From assembly GCA_007132495.1 (NCBI GenBank), contig SLOL01000033.1, positions 1 through 64,000 on the forward strand: a stretch of DNA of 64,000 nt, read 5' to 3'. Position numbers and translations under genes: made by a program. Shown piece by piece: positions 20,215-29,755 of this stretch; within the stretch, counting starts at the first letter, position 1; each line of letters begins with the position of its first letter. A model generated the notes under the pieces. That model saw only the letters and a list, made by a program, of their open reading frames with translations. It did no database searches and had not been told where the DNA came from. Origin of the DNA: Balneolales bacterium (GTDB lineage: Bacteria > Bacteroidota > Rhodothermia > Balneolales > Natronogracilivirgulaceae).

Positions 20215-21957
20215 TTATACCGTATTAACTTCCGTATTTTGTTTCAATTCCAGTTGAATGCCGTTTTCATCATCCATCCGGTCATACGAAACCTCTTTGA
20301 AGCGGGAGATGCGGCCGGCGATTTCCTCCATGATTTCACGGGAGGAGTGGTATGCAGGTGTCGTCTGTTCATCACCGAGTCGCGTAAAAAACTCCCATGC
20401 AGGGATGCAGTCGACTCTGTTGGCATCGGTCACCCAGTTATCGAACTTGGTTCCGTAATGATCCAGCCGGCTCATGGACATCTCAAGGTTCAGGCGACGG
20501 TTGGTGTAGAGGGTCTCCTTGGCCGGGATTGTCCGCTGGATACGGCCGTCGACATTGACGTAAGATGCGGCATGTTCAGCGGCGCAGGTGATGGGTATGA
20601 CAAGATTCGCACTGAGACTGGTTTCATTGTGATTTGTACCCAGAACTACCGTAAACGATCCGGAGAACTCTTTTGCGGTCAGGCCGGTACGTTCGAGGAT
20701 ATCGTCATCCAGGATGGCAATGATGGATGTTTTTTTCGATTTGATCAGTTTCTTCAGGCCGGCTTCATCCGTTTCCCGGAAACCAAGGGCATTAACCCCG
20801 TTGGTATTGGGGGCCTGGTCGTCAGAGAGCAGCAAGTCATCACCGGATCCCGGAATGATATGCGGCAGGTAGAAAAACTCGTTGACCCCCTTTTCCTCAA
20901 AGAATTTCCGGAACGAATAATTATCCTCCACCGAGGCGTGCGGACTGCCAAGAACCAGAATTTGGGATGGTGATACTTTGTCGAGTTCTTCACGGAAGGT
21001 GAGTTCGGCGTTATTCCATGAAGTAGGAACCTGTTCATCTCTATCCAGACGGATCTGTGGCCGGGATATGCGGTTCTCGTTAAACCGGCTGTAGGAGAGG
21101 CGCGCTTCGTCCGGCATCCAGTGATCGTTCACCGATTCGTTAAACCGGGGTGTAATACGCAATATGAGATTATCACGGGTCCATAGCCAGGTATTGCAAC
21201 CTTTTCCGTTACTCATATCGATACCCGGTGTCTGGTTCATCTCCCATACACGTGCCTTGAAACGGAAATCGGCTGAAGTGAGAGCACCCACCGGACAGAT
21301 ATCCACGGTATTGAGAGAGTAGGGGTCATCAAACTCCTCACCATCGGCGGTCATCGGATAGTTTTTATCACCGCGGGAGACGATGGTAAGCTGATGGGTT
21401 TTGCTGATCTCATCGGTAAAACGCACACATCGCGTGCAGTTGATGCAACGCTCCGCGTCAAGAATTACCCGGGGGCCGAGCTGGACCGCTTTCGGCTTAT
21501 GTACTTTTTTGTGCTCAAAACGACTTCCTTCCGGACCGTATTTGTAGGTGAGAATCTGGAGCGGACACTCACCGGCCTGATCACATATCGGACAGTCAAG
21601 CGGGTGATTGATGAGAATAAATTCCAGATTATCGGCCTGGGCCTGTTTGACCAGTTCATCAGAGTGGTGTGTATGTATAACCATGCCGTCCGCCAAATCG
21701 AGACTGCATGCCGTCATCAATTTCGGGAAATAGCGGATTTTCCGATTGCCCTCTTCGTCAATTTCATAGGTCCCTTTATCTCTGTTGAAGATCGGCATGC
21801 CGGCCTTGACCATGCATTGACGGCAGTTGGCCGGTATTGACAGAGAAGGGTGATAACAGAAAAAGGGGAGGTCCAGTCCGTTATCCAGCATGAACTGGAG
21901 CACCTTACCCGGTGTTTCGTATTCGTATCGGATATTATCAATAAAAATTTCTGGCAT
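20215..21957 (-). CDS. nuoG: NADH-quinone oxidoreductase subunit G (short form)
   Basis: NuoG carries electrons from NuoF through its iron-sulfur clusters. The 580-residue product has a 2Fe-2S ligand set (CYHPSLSIPANCRQC and the C of TACSLD), the N5 set HPLDCPICDQAGEC and the N4 set CINCTRC plus ICPVGAL. The segment that carries the extra N7 cluster in E. coli has lost its cysteines (GIDMSNGKGCNTWLW). The C-terminal molybdopterin-enzyme-like domain is much shorter than in the roughly 900-residue E. coli protein. It lies between nuoF and nuoH without gaps that suggest an internal promoter. Confidence 0.94.
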   Translation of the reverse strand: MPEIFIDNIRYEYETPGKVLQFMLDNGLDLPFFCYHPSLSIPANCRQCMVKAGMPIFNRDKGTYEIDEEGNRKIRYFPKLMTACSLDLADGMVIHTHHSDELVKQAQADNLEFILINHPLDCPICDQAGECPLQILTYKYGPEGSRFEHKKVHKPKAVQLGPRVILDAERCINCTRCVRFTDEISKTHQLTIVSRGDKNYPMTADGEEFDDPYSLNTVDICPVGALTSADFRFKARVWEMNQTPGIDMSNGKGCNTWLWTRDNLILRITPRFNESVNDHWMPDEARLSYSRFNENRISRPQIRLDRDEQVPTSWNNAELTFREELDKVSPSQILVLGSPHASVEDNYSFRKFFEEKGVNEFFYLPHIIPGSGDDLLLSDDQAPNTNGVNALGFRETDEAGLKKLIKSKKTSIIAILDDDILERTGLTAKEFSGSFTVVLGTNHNETSLSANLVIPITCAAEHAASYVNVDGRIQRTIPAKETLYTNRRLNLEMSMSRLDHYGTKFDNWVTDANRVDCIPAWEFFTRLGDEQTTPAYHSSREIMEEIAGRISRFKEVSYDRMDDENGIQLELKQNTEVNTV

Positions 21958-21978
21958 AACTGATTTTATGGTTATTCA

Positions 21979-23268
21979 TCAGGCCACGGCATATACCGTT
22001 TTCTTGCATTTCTTTTCAAATTCATCCCGGAAGCGATCTATGGAGTAACGCACCGGCCATGCGGCTGCATCAGCCAGTGCACAGATGGTCCGTCCTTCCA
22101 TACGGTTGCAGATGGCCAGCAGCAAATCCAGGTCACGTATTTCACCATCGCCGCTGTTGATTTTGTGCAATGTTTTTTCCAGCCATCCGGTCCCTTCCCG
22201 GCAGGGGGTGCATTGTCCACAGGATTCGTGGTGGTAGAAGACCGAAATTCGCCAGATCAGGTCCACCATGTCGGTATCTTCATCAAGCACCACCATTCCG
22301 GCGGTTCCCATCATGGAACCGACCTCTCTGAGTGAGTCGGCATCCATGGTTACACCGTCCAGCATGTCGGCCCGCAGCGGTGGAGTGGATGATCCGCCCG
22401 GAATCAGGGCTTTGAGTTTCTTGCCGTTGCGAATGCCGCCGGTCACTTCGTTGATCAGCGTCATGATATTCATACCGGCGGGGTATTCATAGACACCCGG
22501 CCGGTTCACATGCCCGGAGATTCCGTAAAGAACAGGGCCGGGGTGAGTGTCAGGGCCGATCGTCTTAAACCATGAGGCCCCGTTTTTGATAACCATCGGA
22601 ACATTGGCCAGGGTCTCGATATTGTTGATCGTGGTTGGTCGGCCCCACAAACCCCGTTGAGCCGGAAACGGCGGTTTGACTCGTGGGTAGCCCCGCTTGC
22701 CTTCGAGGGATTCCATCAGTGATGATTCCTCCCCGCAAATATAGGCGCCGGCCCCCATGTGGGTGTACATCTCCACACTGAAATCCGATCCCTGGATATT
22801 CTTGCCCAGGTAATTTTTTTCGTAAGCCTGATCTATGGCCTGTTGTAGTTTATGCACCCAGGGCCGGTATTCACCGCGAATATAGACATAGATGGCATCA
22901 ACCTGCATGGCATAAGCCGCAATGATGGCTCCTTCAATAAACAGATGCGGGTTATATTCGAAAATTTTCCGGTCTTTGAATGTTCCCGGTTCCGATTCAT
23001 CTCCATTGCAGGCCAGATACCGGGGTTTACCGTCCGGTTCCGGCATGAAAGACCACTTAAGGCCGGCGTTGAAACCGGCCCCGCCGCGCCCCCGGATATT
23101 TGCATCCTTGACTTCTTCAATTACATTTTCGGGACTCCATTTCTTGCGGTCGGAAAGAATGCTCTTTAAGGCCTGGTACCCGTCGTTCTTTTCGTATACG
23201 GATATTTCGTGCAGATCCCTGATTGCAGGAATAAGGAGAGGTTGGTATGATTTCCAGTCGTTTGACAT
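21979..23268 (-). CDS. nuoF: NADH-quinone oxidoreductase subunit F
   Basis: NuoF binds NADH and FMN and is the electron entry point of complex I. The 429-residue product shows the NADH/FMN glycine-rich segment RGRGGAGFNAGLKW (residues about 54-67), CNGDESEPGTFKDR, the GAYICGEESSLMESLEGKRG segment and the N3 cluster motif ESCGQCTPCREGTGWL with a later Cys in the TICALAD segment. It is translated immediately after nuoE (one-base gap), as usual for these paired subunits. A catalytically complete protein is expected. Confidence 0.97.
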   Translation of the reverse strand: MSNDWKSYQPLLIPAIRDLHEISVYEKNDGYQALKSILSDRKKWSPENVIEEVKDANIRGRGGAGFNAGLKWSFMPEPDGKPRYLACNGDESEPGTFKDRKIFEYNPHLFIEGAIIAAYAMQVDAIYVYIRGEYRPWVHKLQQAIDQAYEKNYLGKNIQGSDFSVEMYTHMGAGAYICGEESSLMESLEGKRGYPRVKPPFPAQRGLWGRPTTINNIETLANVPMVIKNGASWFKTIGPDTHPGPVLYGISGHVNRPGVYEYPAGMNIMTLINEVTGGIRNGKKLKALIPGGSSTPPLRADMLDGVTMDADSLREVGSMMGTAGMVVLDEDTDMVDLIWRISVFYHHESCGQCTPCREGTGWLEKTLHKINSGDGEIRDLDLLLAICNRMEGRTICALADAAAWPVRYSIDRFRDEFEKKCKKTVYAVA

Positions 23269-23269
23269 G

Positions 23270-23815
23270 TTATTTGTCAGATCCGTTAACGTGTTGAGGC
23301 ATTTTCATGGATTCAAACTCCGGTTTTTTGCCGGCTTTGAGATCCTCGATCAATTTGTCCACTTTTTCGCGTGTCAGGTGATTGACATATTTGTCATTGG
23401 TGACCTGCAGCATGGGGGCATACCCGCAGGCACCCAGACATTCGACCGACTGTATGGAAAACTGTCCGTCTGGAGTGGTTTCACCGGCCTTGATCCCCAG
23501 TTTCTCCTCCATGTAGTGAAGCATGTCATACCCGCCGCAAACCTGGCAGCTCAGGCAGGTGCAGACATCCAGCACATGCTTGCCCATCGGTTTCTCGTAA
23601 AACTGAGTGTAAAAGGTGACGACTCCATGGATATGCGCTTCGGGGATGTCCATGGTTTCGGCGACCAGCTTCTGCACAGAGGAATCGGTATGGCCGAATT
23701 TATCCTGTGCGTACCAGAGCACAGGCAGTACAGCGGCCTGTTTCTCCGGGTATTTGGCAATAATGTTCTCGATCTCTTTAAGATCTTTTGTATCAAAAGT
23801 GTAGGTATCTGACAT
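23270..23815 (-). CDS. nuoE: NADH-quinone oxidoreductase subunit E
   Basis: NuoE is a thioredoxin-fold protein that binds the N1a 2Fe-2S cluster beside NuoF. In the 181-residue product the ligand cysteines sit in the CTCLSCQVCGG segment (residues about 87-97) and in VECLGACGYAPML (about 130-142). The N-terminal helical part (IENIIAKYPEKQAAVLPVLWYAQDKFG) is typical. The gene is two bases downstream of nuoD and one base before nuoF. The last 30 residues form a charged tail. Confidence 0.96.
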   Translation of the reverse strand: MSDTYTFDTKDLKEIENIIAKYPEKQAAVLPVLWYAQDKFGHTDSSVQKLVAETMDIPEAHIHGVVTFYTQFYEKPMGKHVLDVCTCLSCQVCGGYDMLHYMEEKLGIKAGETTPDGQFSIQSVECLGACGYAPMLQVTNDKYVNHLTREKVDKLIEDLKAGKKPEFESMKMPQHVNGSDK

Positions 23816-23817
23816 AA

Positions 23818-25110
23818 TTACTTATCCGAATCTCCCATTACCGGATCCATGCCGCCGATAATGACTACGGTATCGGCAACCATTTCCCCGTCAAGTACGG
23901 TTTCCAGTCCCTGAAGATTACTGAATGATGGTGATTTGATTTTCAAACGCCACGGGTGACCTGTTCCGTCGCTCTGGATGTAGAAGCCGAGTTCACCCTT
24001 CGGTGCCTCGACGGCATGATAGGCTTCCGCTCCTTCCGGCGGACAGACCCCGGTGTCGGTCATTAAGAAATCGTGGATGAGTCCTTCCATGGAGTAGTAG
24101 ACTTCGTCCTTGGAGGGGTAGGCCTTTTTCGCATCATCAACGCGGACGGGGCCGCTTTTGGGCATTTTATCGAAACATTGTTCGATGATGCGGATGGATT
24201 CTGCCATCTCCTCCATCCGGCAGTAGTAGCGGGCCAGGTTGTCGCCCTCGGTACGGGTCGGCACTTCAAAGTCGATTTGGTCGTAGTGCAGATAAGGCTC
24301 GAATTTCCGGATGTCGTAGGCGATGCCCGTAGCCCTGAGAGCGGGTCCGGTCAGTCCGATATCAATAGCATCTTCATGGCCGATGGCACCGACTCCGTCG
24401 TTGCGGTCTACAAATATTCTGTTGCGATCGAGTAACTTGTGCCACCCTTTCAGTTCATCCGGAAACTCACGGATGAACTTGCGGATCTTTTCAACGGCAA
24501 CAGGTGTCAGATCATTGTTAATACCGCCTATACGGGAGTGGGAGACGGTGAAACGGTGCCCTGCCACCTCGTCGAAGATATCGTAGATCTTCTCACGCTC
24601 CCGGAAGGTCCAAATAAAGAAGGATATCGCACCGGCGTCCATAATCATGGTCCCGAGCCATAAAAGATGTGAAGATATGCGGGATAACTCACTGCATATC
24701 ATGCGAATATAGTTGGCTCGCTCCGGACTTTCAATTTTTGCGATACGTTCTACCGCCAGACAAAGAGCCACATTGTTGCTGTACGGGGAGAGGTAGTCCA
24801 TGCGATCGGTGTAAGGCATGAACTCCTGATAGGTTTTGTTTTCAGCCATTTTTTCAATACCGCGATGCAGATAGCCGGTATCGAGGCGGCACTTGGTGAT
24901 AGACTCACCGTCTAATTCCATCAATACACGTAGAACGCCGTGAGTGGCGGGGTGCTGCGGACCCATATTCAGGGTCATGCGAGTGGAGAGCGGGTCGGAT
25001 TTGTCGACCTCGACCGTTGCGTGTTTATCTTCCAGGCTTTTATAGATCGCCTCCTGGTGATCCGGGAAGAATGATGGCCTTTTCTTGGAAATAAAATGTT
25101 CAGTGTCCAT
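23818..25110 (-). CDS. nuoD: NADH-quinone oxidoreductase subunit D
   Basis: NuoD forms much of the quinone-binding cavity of complex I. The 430-residue product has the N-terminal MTLNMGPQHPATHGVLRV segment (about 46-63) with the quinone-site histidine, GYLHRGIEKMAE, the PYTDRMDYL segment with the conserved quinone tyrosine region, and a C-terminal PKGELGFYIQSDG plus DPVMGDSDK end close to the usual DxVxGExDR terminus. NuoC and NuoD are separate genes here, unlike the fused form in E. coli. It follows nuoC by five bases. Confidence 0.97.
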   Translation of the reverse strand: MDTEHFISKKRPSFFPDHQEAIYKSLEDKHATVEVDKSDPLSTRMTLNMGPQHPATHGVLRVLMELDGESITKCRLDTGYLHRGIEKMAENKTYQEFMPYTDRMDYLSPYSNNVALCLAVERIAKIESPERANYIRMICSELSRISSHLLWLGTMIMDAGAISFFIWTFREREKIYDIFDEVAGHRFTVSHSRIGGINNDLTPVAVEKIRKFIREFPDELKGWHKLLDRNRIFVDRNDGVGAIGHEDAIDIGLTGPALRATGIAYDIRKFEPYLHYDQIDFEVPTRTEGDNLARYYCRMEEMAESIRIIEQCFDKMPKSGPVRVDDAKKAYPSKDEVYYSMEGLIHDFLMTDTGVCPPEGAEAYHAVEAPKGELGFYIQSDGTGHPWRLKIKSPSFSNLQGLETVLDGEMVADTVVIIGGMDPVMGDSDK

Positions 25111-25115
25111 AAAAA

Positions 25116-25619
25116 TCAGTCATGATCAGGTATAGAGCTTGGCAATTCAAGGGAGCCTGGAACCCCGAGCAGCGGGAATTCTTTTCTGAGAGGATAGTAT
25201 TTGAAATCTTCCGGCAGGAATATGCGCCTTGGATCCGGATGCCCTTCAAATTGAATTCCGAACATGTCAAAAACCTCCCGTTCGTTCCAGTTGGCACTTT
25301 TCCAGATATCACTTACGGTGGGCAATACCGGATTTTCCTCATCGACATAGACTTTCAGGAACAATCTCTGCTGTTCCCGAAGTGACAACATGTGATAGAT
25401 CACTTCAAACCGGTCAACAGAGGTAAAACGATCGGTGCCGAAGACATCATTCAGATAAATAAAGTGCAGTTCATCCTTCAGGAACCGGCAGGTTTCATGA
25501 AGACGTTCCCGGTTGATCCGTAACAGGGGATAGGCGTATTCTTCATAAACCGAGTGCAGGTCATCGCCAAGCTTCTCCCGGATTTTTTGCAATATCGTAT
25601 TTCTAATTTCAGAATCCAT
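25116..25619 (-). CDS. nuoC: NADH-quinone oxidoreductase subunit C
   Basis: NuoC is a small peripheral-arm subunit that packs against NuoD. The 167-residue product contains the typical FEVIYHMLSLREQQRLFLKVYVDEE stretch and the C-terminal signature NWNEREVFDMFGIQFEGHPDPRRI followed by the LPEDFKYYPLRKEFPL segment. It carries no cofactor. The gene is the third of the nuo cluster, 13 bases after nuoB. Confidence 0.96.
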   Translation of the reverse strand: MDSEIRNTILQKIREKLGDDLHSVYEEYAYPLLRINRERLHETCRFLKDELHFIYLNDVFGTDRFTSVDRFEVIYHMLSLREQQRLFLKVYVDEENPVLPTVSDIWKSANWNEREVFDMFGIQFEGHPDPRRIFLPEDFKYYPLRKEFPLLGVPGSLELPSSIPDHD

Positions 25620-25632
25620 ATTCAGATGGTTG

Positions 25633-26115
25633 TTAACCGTCGAGTTTAATCGACTGCTCTTCGTTATTTTTGTCCTGGATCTTCAATATGGCATTGATGA
25701 CCGATTCGGGGCGGGGCGGACAGCCGGATATATAGGCATCCACAGGCAGAAAATTGTCAACACCCTGGACAACTCCGTAACAACGGTGCATCCCTCCGGT
25801 AGAGGCACAGGCTCCCATGGCGATACACCATTTGGGATCCGGCATCTGATCCCAAATGCGGCGAATGGCGTGAGACATCTTGTAGGTGCACCAACCGGCA
25901 ACGATCATGACATCACTCTGCCTCGGGGAAAACCGAAGTACCTCTGAGCCGAACCGGGCGGCATCATATTTCGGACCGGCAAAAGCCATCATTTCAATGG
26001 CGCAGCAGGCCAGACCCATCGGCATCGGCCATATGGAATTGGATCGCCCCCATTTTGTAAGTGCATCTATTGATGTGGTGAAGAACCCTTCACCCATAAC
26101 ACGATCTAAACTCAT
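25633..26115 (-). CDS. nuoB: NADH-quinone oxidoreductase subunit B
   Basis: NuoB carries cluster N2, the last iron-sulfur cluster before quinone. The 160-residue product shows the adjacent cysteine pair in [11 protein letters not shown] (residues about 34-44), a third Cys in [15 protein letters not shown] and a fourth in ISGCPPRPE. The N-terminal [17 protein letters not shown]-like segment reads [20 protein letters not shown]. It lies 13 bases after nuoA and completes the quinone-module set with nuoC and nuoD. Confidence 0.97.
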   Translation of the reverse strand: MSLDRVMGEGFFTTSIDALTKWGRSNSIWPMPMGLACCAIEMMAFAGPKYDAARFGSEVLRFSPRQSDVMIVAGWCTYKMSHAIRRIWDQMPDPKWCIAMGACASTGGMHRCYGVVQGVDNFLPVDAYISGCPPRPESVINAILKIQDKNNEEQSIKLDG

Positions 26116-26128
26116 ATTTCAGAAGGGA

Positions 26129-26518
26129 TTATAAACGTGGTTTCCTGGTTGCGGTATGTTCGGTGTCCCAGTCAAAGGAACCCTTTTTCAGGGTATAGAT
26201 CAGTCCAAGGAACAGTATGAAAATAAATAACATCATTGCCCATAGCGTTCCTTCTCCGAACTCCTGATATCGTACAGCCCAGGGATATATAAATATCACC
26301 TCAAGGTCGAAAACGATAAATTCCATGGCAATGATATAGAAACTGACCGAGTAACGGTCTCTGGCCTGTCCAATGGGATCCATTCCGCTTTCATAGGCAC
26401 CCAGTTTATTGGATGCGGGACGATTCGGGCCAAGCAGCCGGGAGAGCAGGATAAATGCGATAGCCAGTATGATGGCCAGTTCTACAAGAATTAAAACCGG
26501 TAAGTATTGTTCTAGCAT
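26129..26518 (-). CDS. nuoA: NADH-quinone oxidoreductase subunit A
   Basis: NuoA is a three-helix membrane subunit at the foot of the complex I membrane arm. The 129-residue product has a first helix at about 6-30, the conserved loop YESGMDPIGQARDRYSVSFY (residues about 43-62, with the acidic E and D typical of the family), and two further helices. It is the first gene of nuoABCDEFGH, so the operon promoter should lie in the 290-bp region upstream. Confidence 0.95.
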   Translation of the reverse strand: MLEQYLPVLILVELAIILAIAFILLSRLLGPNRPASNKLGAYESGMDPIGQARDRYSVSFYIIAMEFIVFDLEVIFIYPWAVRYQEFGEGTLWAMMLFIFILFLGLIYTLKKGSFDWDTEHTATRKPRL

Positions 26519-26808
26519 TTCTGGATATTTATGAGGGCTTTCATTCGGGTCTAAAATTACTTCCGTTACAGGCTAATGTCAATCGAAACAGCCTGTCTGA
26601 ATTTTGAATACCTGAAAAAAAATAAACAATTAGAAAACAGGGATCCGTCATGAATGGCACGCATGCAAGAATTGTTTACCAAGAGGTGAAAAAATGGTTA
26701 CCTTTAATATTTAAGTAACAAGCGACTTTTTATCTGCGTTGTCCATAGTACATGGGGTCAGCGCATCTTTGGCGGGTAACATATTAACTAAAAAAGGCAG
26801 AAGCGGTT
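26519..26808. promoter_or_regulatory. Divergent intergenic region between nuoA and the bifunctional nuclease gene
   Basis: This 290-bp stretch carries no gene and must drive both nuoA (left) and the nuclease gene (right). Two dyads are visible. ACAGGCT at 26568-26574 pairs perfectly with AGCCTGT at 26590-26596 and lies 50-80 bp before the nuoA start, in its likely 5' untranslated region or operator. GTTACCTT at 26697-26704 pairs with AAGTAAC at 26713-26719 with one bulged base. No strict TTTG / TAnnTTTG promoter match was found. Confidence 0.45.
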
Positions 26809-27423
26809 TTGAACAAGATTCAAATGGACATATTAGGACTGTCTACCAGTCCCAGCAGCGGAGGGGCATATGCCCTTATTCTCAACGAAACGGATGGAAA
26901 ACGCAGGCTTCCGATAATCATCGGTACGTTCGAGGCACAGGCCATTGCCCTGGAACTGGAAAATATCAAGCCGCCGCGTCCGATGACCCATGACCTGATG
27001 CGCAATATCATCCAGAGTTTTAATACCGTGGTCAAGGAAGTCTACATCAACGAACTGAAGGAGGGAACGTTTTATGCTCAAATAGCATACGATAATAACG
27101 GAGAATCTCTCACGCAGGATTCAAGACCCAGTGACGCCATTGCACTGGCCATTCGATTCAATGCACCCATTTTCGTGTCGGATCATATTATTGAAGAAGC
27201 GGGCATAGAATCCGACCCGCAAACCGAAGAGGAGTCTGAAGAACAGGAAACGCCGATTTCCAGTCCTCAAAGTTCACCCGAATCTTCGGAGGAGACGCCT
27301 CCCGCCTCCAGTAAAGAAAGTCGTATCAAGATGCTTGAGAAAAATCTTACGTCGGCTATAGCGGAAGAGGATTATGAAAAAGCAGCGAAAATCAGAGATG
27401 AACTGAATCGCCTGAAAGGATAA
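26809..27423 (+). CDS. DUF151 bifunctional nuclease-family protein with C-terminal UVR motif
   Basis: The 204-residue product has an N-terminal DUF151 domain (about 1-135; SPSSGGAYALILNE, LPIIIGTFEAQAIALELE and RPSDAIALAIRF are typical), an acidic Ser/Glu/Pro-rich linker (about 140-170) and a C-terminal UVR-like helix pair (LTSAIAEEDYEKAAKIRDEL). Some relatives have DNase and RNase activity; activity here is inferred. I prefer the TTG at 26809 over the ATG at 26824 because family members usually begin five or so residues before the LGLS segment. bshC follows after five bases. Confidence 0.85.
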   Translation: MNKIQMDILGLSTSPSSGGAYALILNETDGKRRLPIIIGTFEAQAIALELENIKPPRPMTHDLMRNIIQSFNTVVKEVYINELKEGTFYAQIAYDNNGESLTQDSRPSDAIALAIRFNAPIFVSDHIIEEAGIESDPQTEEESEEQETPISSPQSSPESSEETPPASSKESRIKMLEKNLTSAIAEEDYEKAAKIRDELNRLKG

Positions 27424-27428
27424 TTATT

Positions 27429-29051
27429 TTGGATATTATAAAAGAGGATTTTCGGAAATTGCCGTTCTCCCGGCTCTTTTGCGATTATATTGAAAAGTCG
27501 GAACAGACCATCCCTTTCTATAATGGATACCACTCCTATGAGGTGCTAAGGGAGGTCGTTTCCGGATATCGATTCCAGGGCGATCGCAAAGCTGCCGCAG
27601 AGATTCTTGCCGGATTCAATGCCTCTTTCAGTCTGGATGCCAAAGCCAGGGAGAACCTGACGGCACTCGCCGATGACGATACGGTCACGATTACAACGGG
27701 ACAGCAGGTCAATCTCGTTGGGGGACCGCTCTATACGGTTTTCAAAACACTTAGCGTCATCCAACTGGCCAAAGTCCTCTCCCGGGATACCGGTAGAAAT
27801 GTCGTTCCTGTTTTCTGGCTGGCCGACGAAGATCATGATTACGATGAAATAGCTGTTGCCACACTTCCGGGAAAGAAAAAACCATTAAAGGTAACATTGC
27901 CGTGTGATGATTGCGCCCGCCACGCCGCCGGCAGTTTACAGGTGGATGATAAGCGGTTTGAGACATTCCGGAAAGAGGTATATGAACTCCTGCCGGACAC
28001 CGACTTCCATCATGAGCTCACGAAGCTTCTGAATGACTGCTATCGCGTCGGTAACAGTTTCCGAGACGCTTTCGGACAGATGCTGGCTCATCTATTTTCC
28101 GGACACGGGTTGATTTTTGCGGGGAGCAACTTTCCTGAAGCCAAAAAACTGACCACAGGCAAGATCCGAACGGCGATTGTGAAGGCGGATGCCGTCAAAG
28201 AGGAGTTGACCAAGCAATCGGAACAGATTGCGGCTAACTACCACCAGCAGGCGCATGTATCCGACAGCCTGCTTTTCTGGCACGATGATACGCATGGGCG
28301 GGTTCGACTTAAACATGATGACGGAGTATGGAGCCGTGAACCGAACGTCACACTGACAACTGATGAGCTACTCGAAAAGCTGCAGGCAGAGCCCGAGCGG
28401 TTTTCGCCTAATGTGTATTTGAGACCCGTTATTCAGGATGCCCTGCTGCCCAATGCGGCCTATGTGGGTGGTCCGGCTGAAATCGCCTATTACGGTCAAA
28501 TGAAGGGGTTGTACAGACTGTTTGAACAGGAGATGCCGTTTTTGGCGGCCCGCCTGTCGGCCACCCTGGTCGAGCCGTCGGTGTACCGTCTGCTGAAAGA
28601 CCTTCCTTACGAATACTCCGACTATGTACGGCGATTTGAAGATCTTGAGCAGCACTATCTGCGCAACTATGGCGATCCCGAACTGGATGCTCACTTTGAG
28701 AAATGGAAGCAGGAAGTGGAGGAGCTGACCAGACAGAAGACGACAGAAATCGGTATCGAGGATCCCGGTTTGAAAAAGCACAGCCAGGCCATTACAAAAG
28801 AGCATATCAAAGCTATTGACAAGCTGCGAAAAAAGGTTGTCAACGCCGTACGCCAGAAGGAAGAGGTGCAGATCAACCGCCTGAAAAAAGTTAAATCAGC
28901 GCTGTTCCCGGATGATCGCCTCCAGGAGCGGGAAATTTCATTTATCTATTTCATGAACAAATACGGACCGGATATCTGGAACCAGATTCTGGAGCAGCTG
29001 GATACCGATTCACCGTCACTGTTTACCCGGCACTTATATATTCACCTTTAG
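27429..29051 (+). CDS. bshC: BshC, putative cysteine-adding enzyme of bacillithiol synthesis
   Basis: BshC is thought to add cysteine to GlcN-malate as the last step of bacillithiol synthesis. The 540-residue product is of normal length and has the family segments TITTGQQVNLVGGPLYTVFK (residues about 89-108), VPVFWLADEDHDYDEI, RPVIQDALLPNAAYVGGPAEIAYY split over about 336-360, and a long coiled-coil-like region at about 410-500. The start codon is TTG, since no in-frame ATG exists near the N-terminus and the frame begins right after the preceding stop. bshA and bshB are not in the window, so they must lie elsewhere if the pathway is complete. Confidence 0.92.
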   Translation: MDIIKEDFRKLPFSRLFCDYIEKSEQTIPFYNGYHSYEVLREVVSGYRFQGDRKAAAEILAGFNASFSLDAKARENLTALADDDTVTITTGQQVNLVGGPLYTVFKTLSVIQLAKVLSRDTGRNVVPVFWLADEDHDYDEIAVATLPGKKKPLKVTLPCDDCARHAAGSLQVDDKRFETFRKEVYELLPDTDFHHELTKLLNDCYRVGNSFRDAFGQMLAHLFSGHGLIFAGSNFPEAKKLTTGKIRTAIVKADAVKEELTKQSEQIAANYHQQAHVSDSLLFWHDDTHGRVRLKHDDGVWSREPNVTLTTDELLEKLQAEPERFSPNVYLRPVIQDALLPNAAYVGGPAEIAYYGQMKGLYRLFEQEMPFLAARLSATLVEPSVYRLLKDLPYEYSDYVRRFEDLEQHYLRNYGDPELDAHFEKWKQEVEELTRQKTTEIGIEDPGLKKHSQAITKEHIKAIDKLRKKVVNAVRQKEEVQINRLKKVKSALFPDDRLQEREISFIYFMNKYGPDIWNQILEQLDTDSPSLFTRHLYIHL

Positions 29052-29073
29052 CAATATAATCCAATCGGGAACC

Positions 29074-29646
29074 ATGGATCGGGAGTCGTTACGAAATCGG
29101 ATGCTCAGCGAGCGCAGGCAGTACACCCGCACCAGGCTCGAGGAGATCGGCATGTGGATTACTCGTCGAATTGTCCAATCCGACGCTTACCGTCATGCGA
29201 ACGTTATTCACTGTTTTTCAGGGGCCACGGGGAAAGGGGAGATATCCACCAGACCGATCCTGCTGGACATTATCGACTCCGGCAAGAAACTTGTCATGCC
29301 CAGGGTCGGAGAGGATCCAGGAATGCTTGAACACTATCCGGTTACCGATATTACCACCCTGAGAACCAATGCATGGGGGATCCATGAACCGATGAATGGA
29401 GTCCAGGTTTCGCCGCAAGATCTTGACCTTGTACTGGTGCCGGGGCTGGCGGTAGACCGGGAGGGAAACAGAATCGGATATGGTAAAGGGTATTATGACC
29501 GGTTTCTTGCCCGGACATCGGCGATTAAGCTCATACTTGTCCCTGATGCTTTTCTGCTGGACCGGATTTCGGCACTTCCACATGACATTCCCATGGATGC
29601 AGCAGCCACGGAAAAACGGTGGCTTAATTTTCATGGAAACATTTGA
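29074..29646 (+). CDS. 5-formyltetrahydrofolate cyclo-ligase
   Basis: This enzyme converts 5-formyl-tetrahydrofolate to 5,10-methenyl-tetrahydrofolate with ATP. The 190-residue product has the N-terminal RNRMLSERR helix that contacts ATP, the GKGEISTRPIL segment, LVMPRV, and the C-terminal family signature DLVLVPGLAVDREGNRIGYG followed by KGYYDRFLA. The length and motif order are normal. It begins 22 bases after bshC and is probably in the same transcript. The name fau or ygfA is used for homologs; I give no symbol. Confidence 0.92.
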   Translation: MDRESLRNRMLSERRQYTRTRLEEIGMWITRRIVQSDAYRHANVIHCFSGATGKGEISTRPILLDIIDSGKKLVMPRVGEDPGMLEHYPVTDITTLRTNAWGIHEPMNGVQVSPQDLDLVLVPGLAVDREGNRIGYGKGYYDRFLARTSAIKLILVPDAFLLDRISALPHDIPMDAAATEKRWLNFHGNI

Positions 29647-29755
29647 TTCCACTTTCCGTAAAAGTCAAATAGCAGACTTCTCCTTTGGGGAATGCAATTG
29701 AAAAGACCTGGAACAGGCGGTTTTTCAGAATCGGATATCGTTAAATTCAAATACC

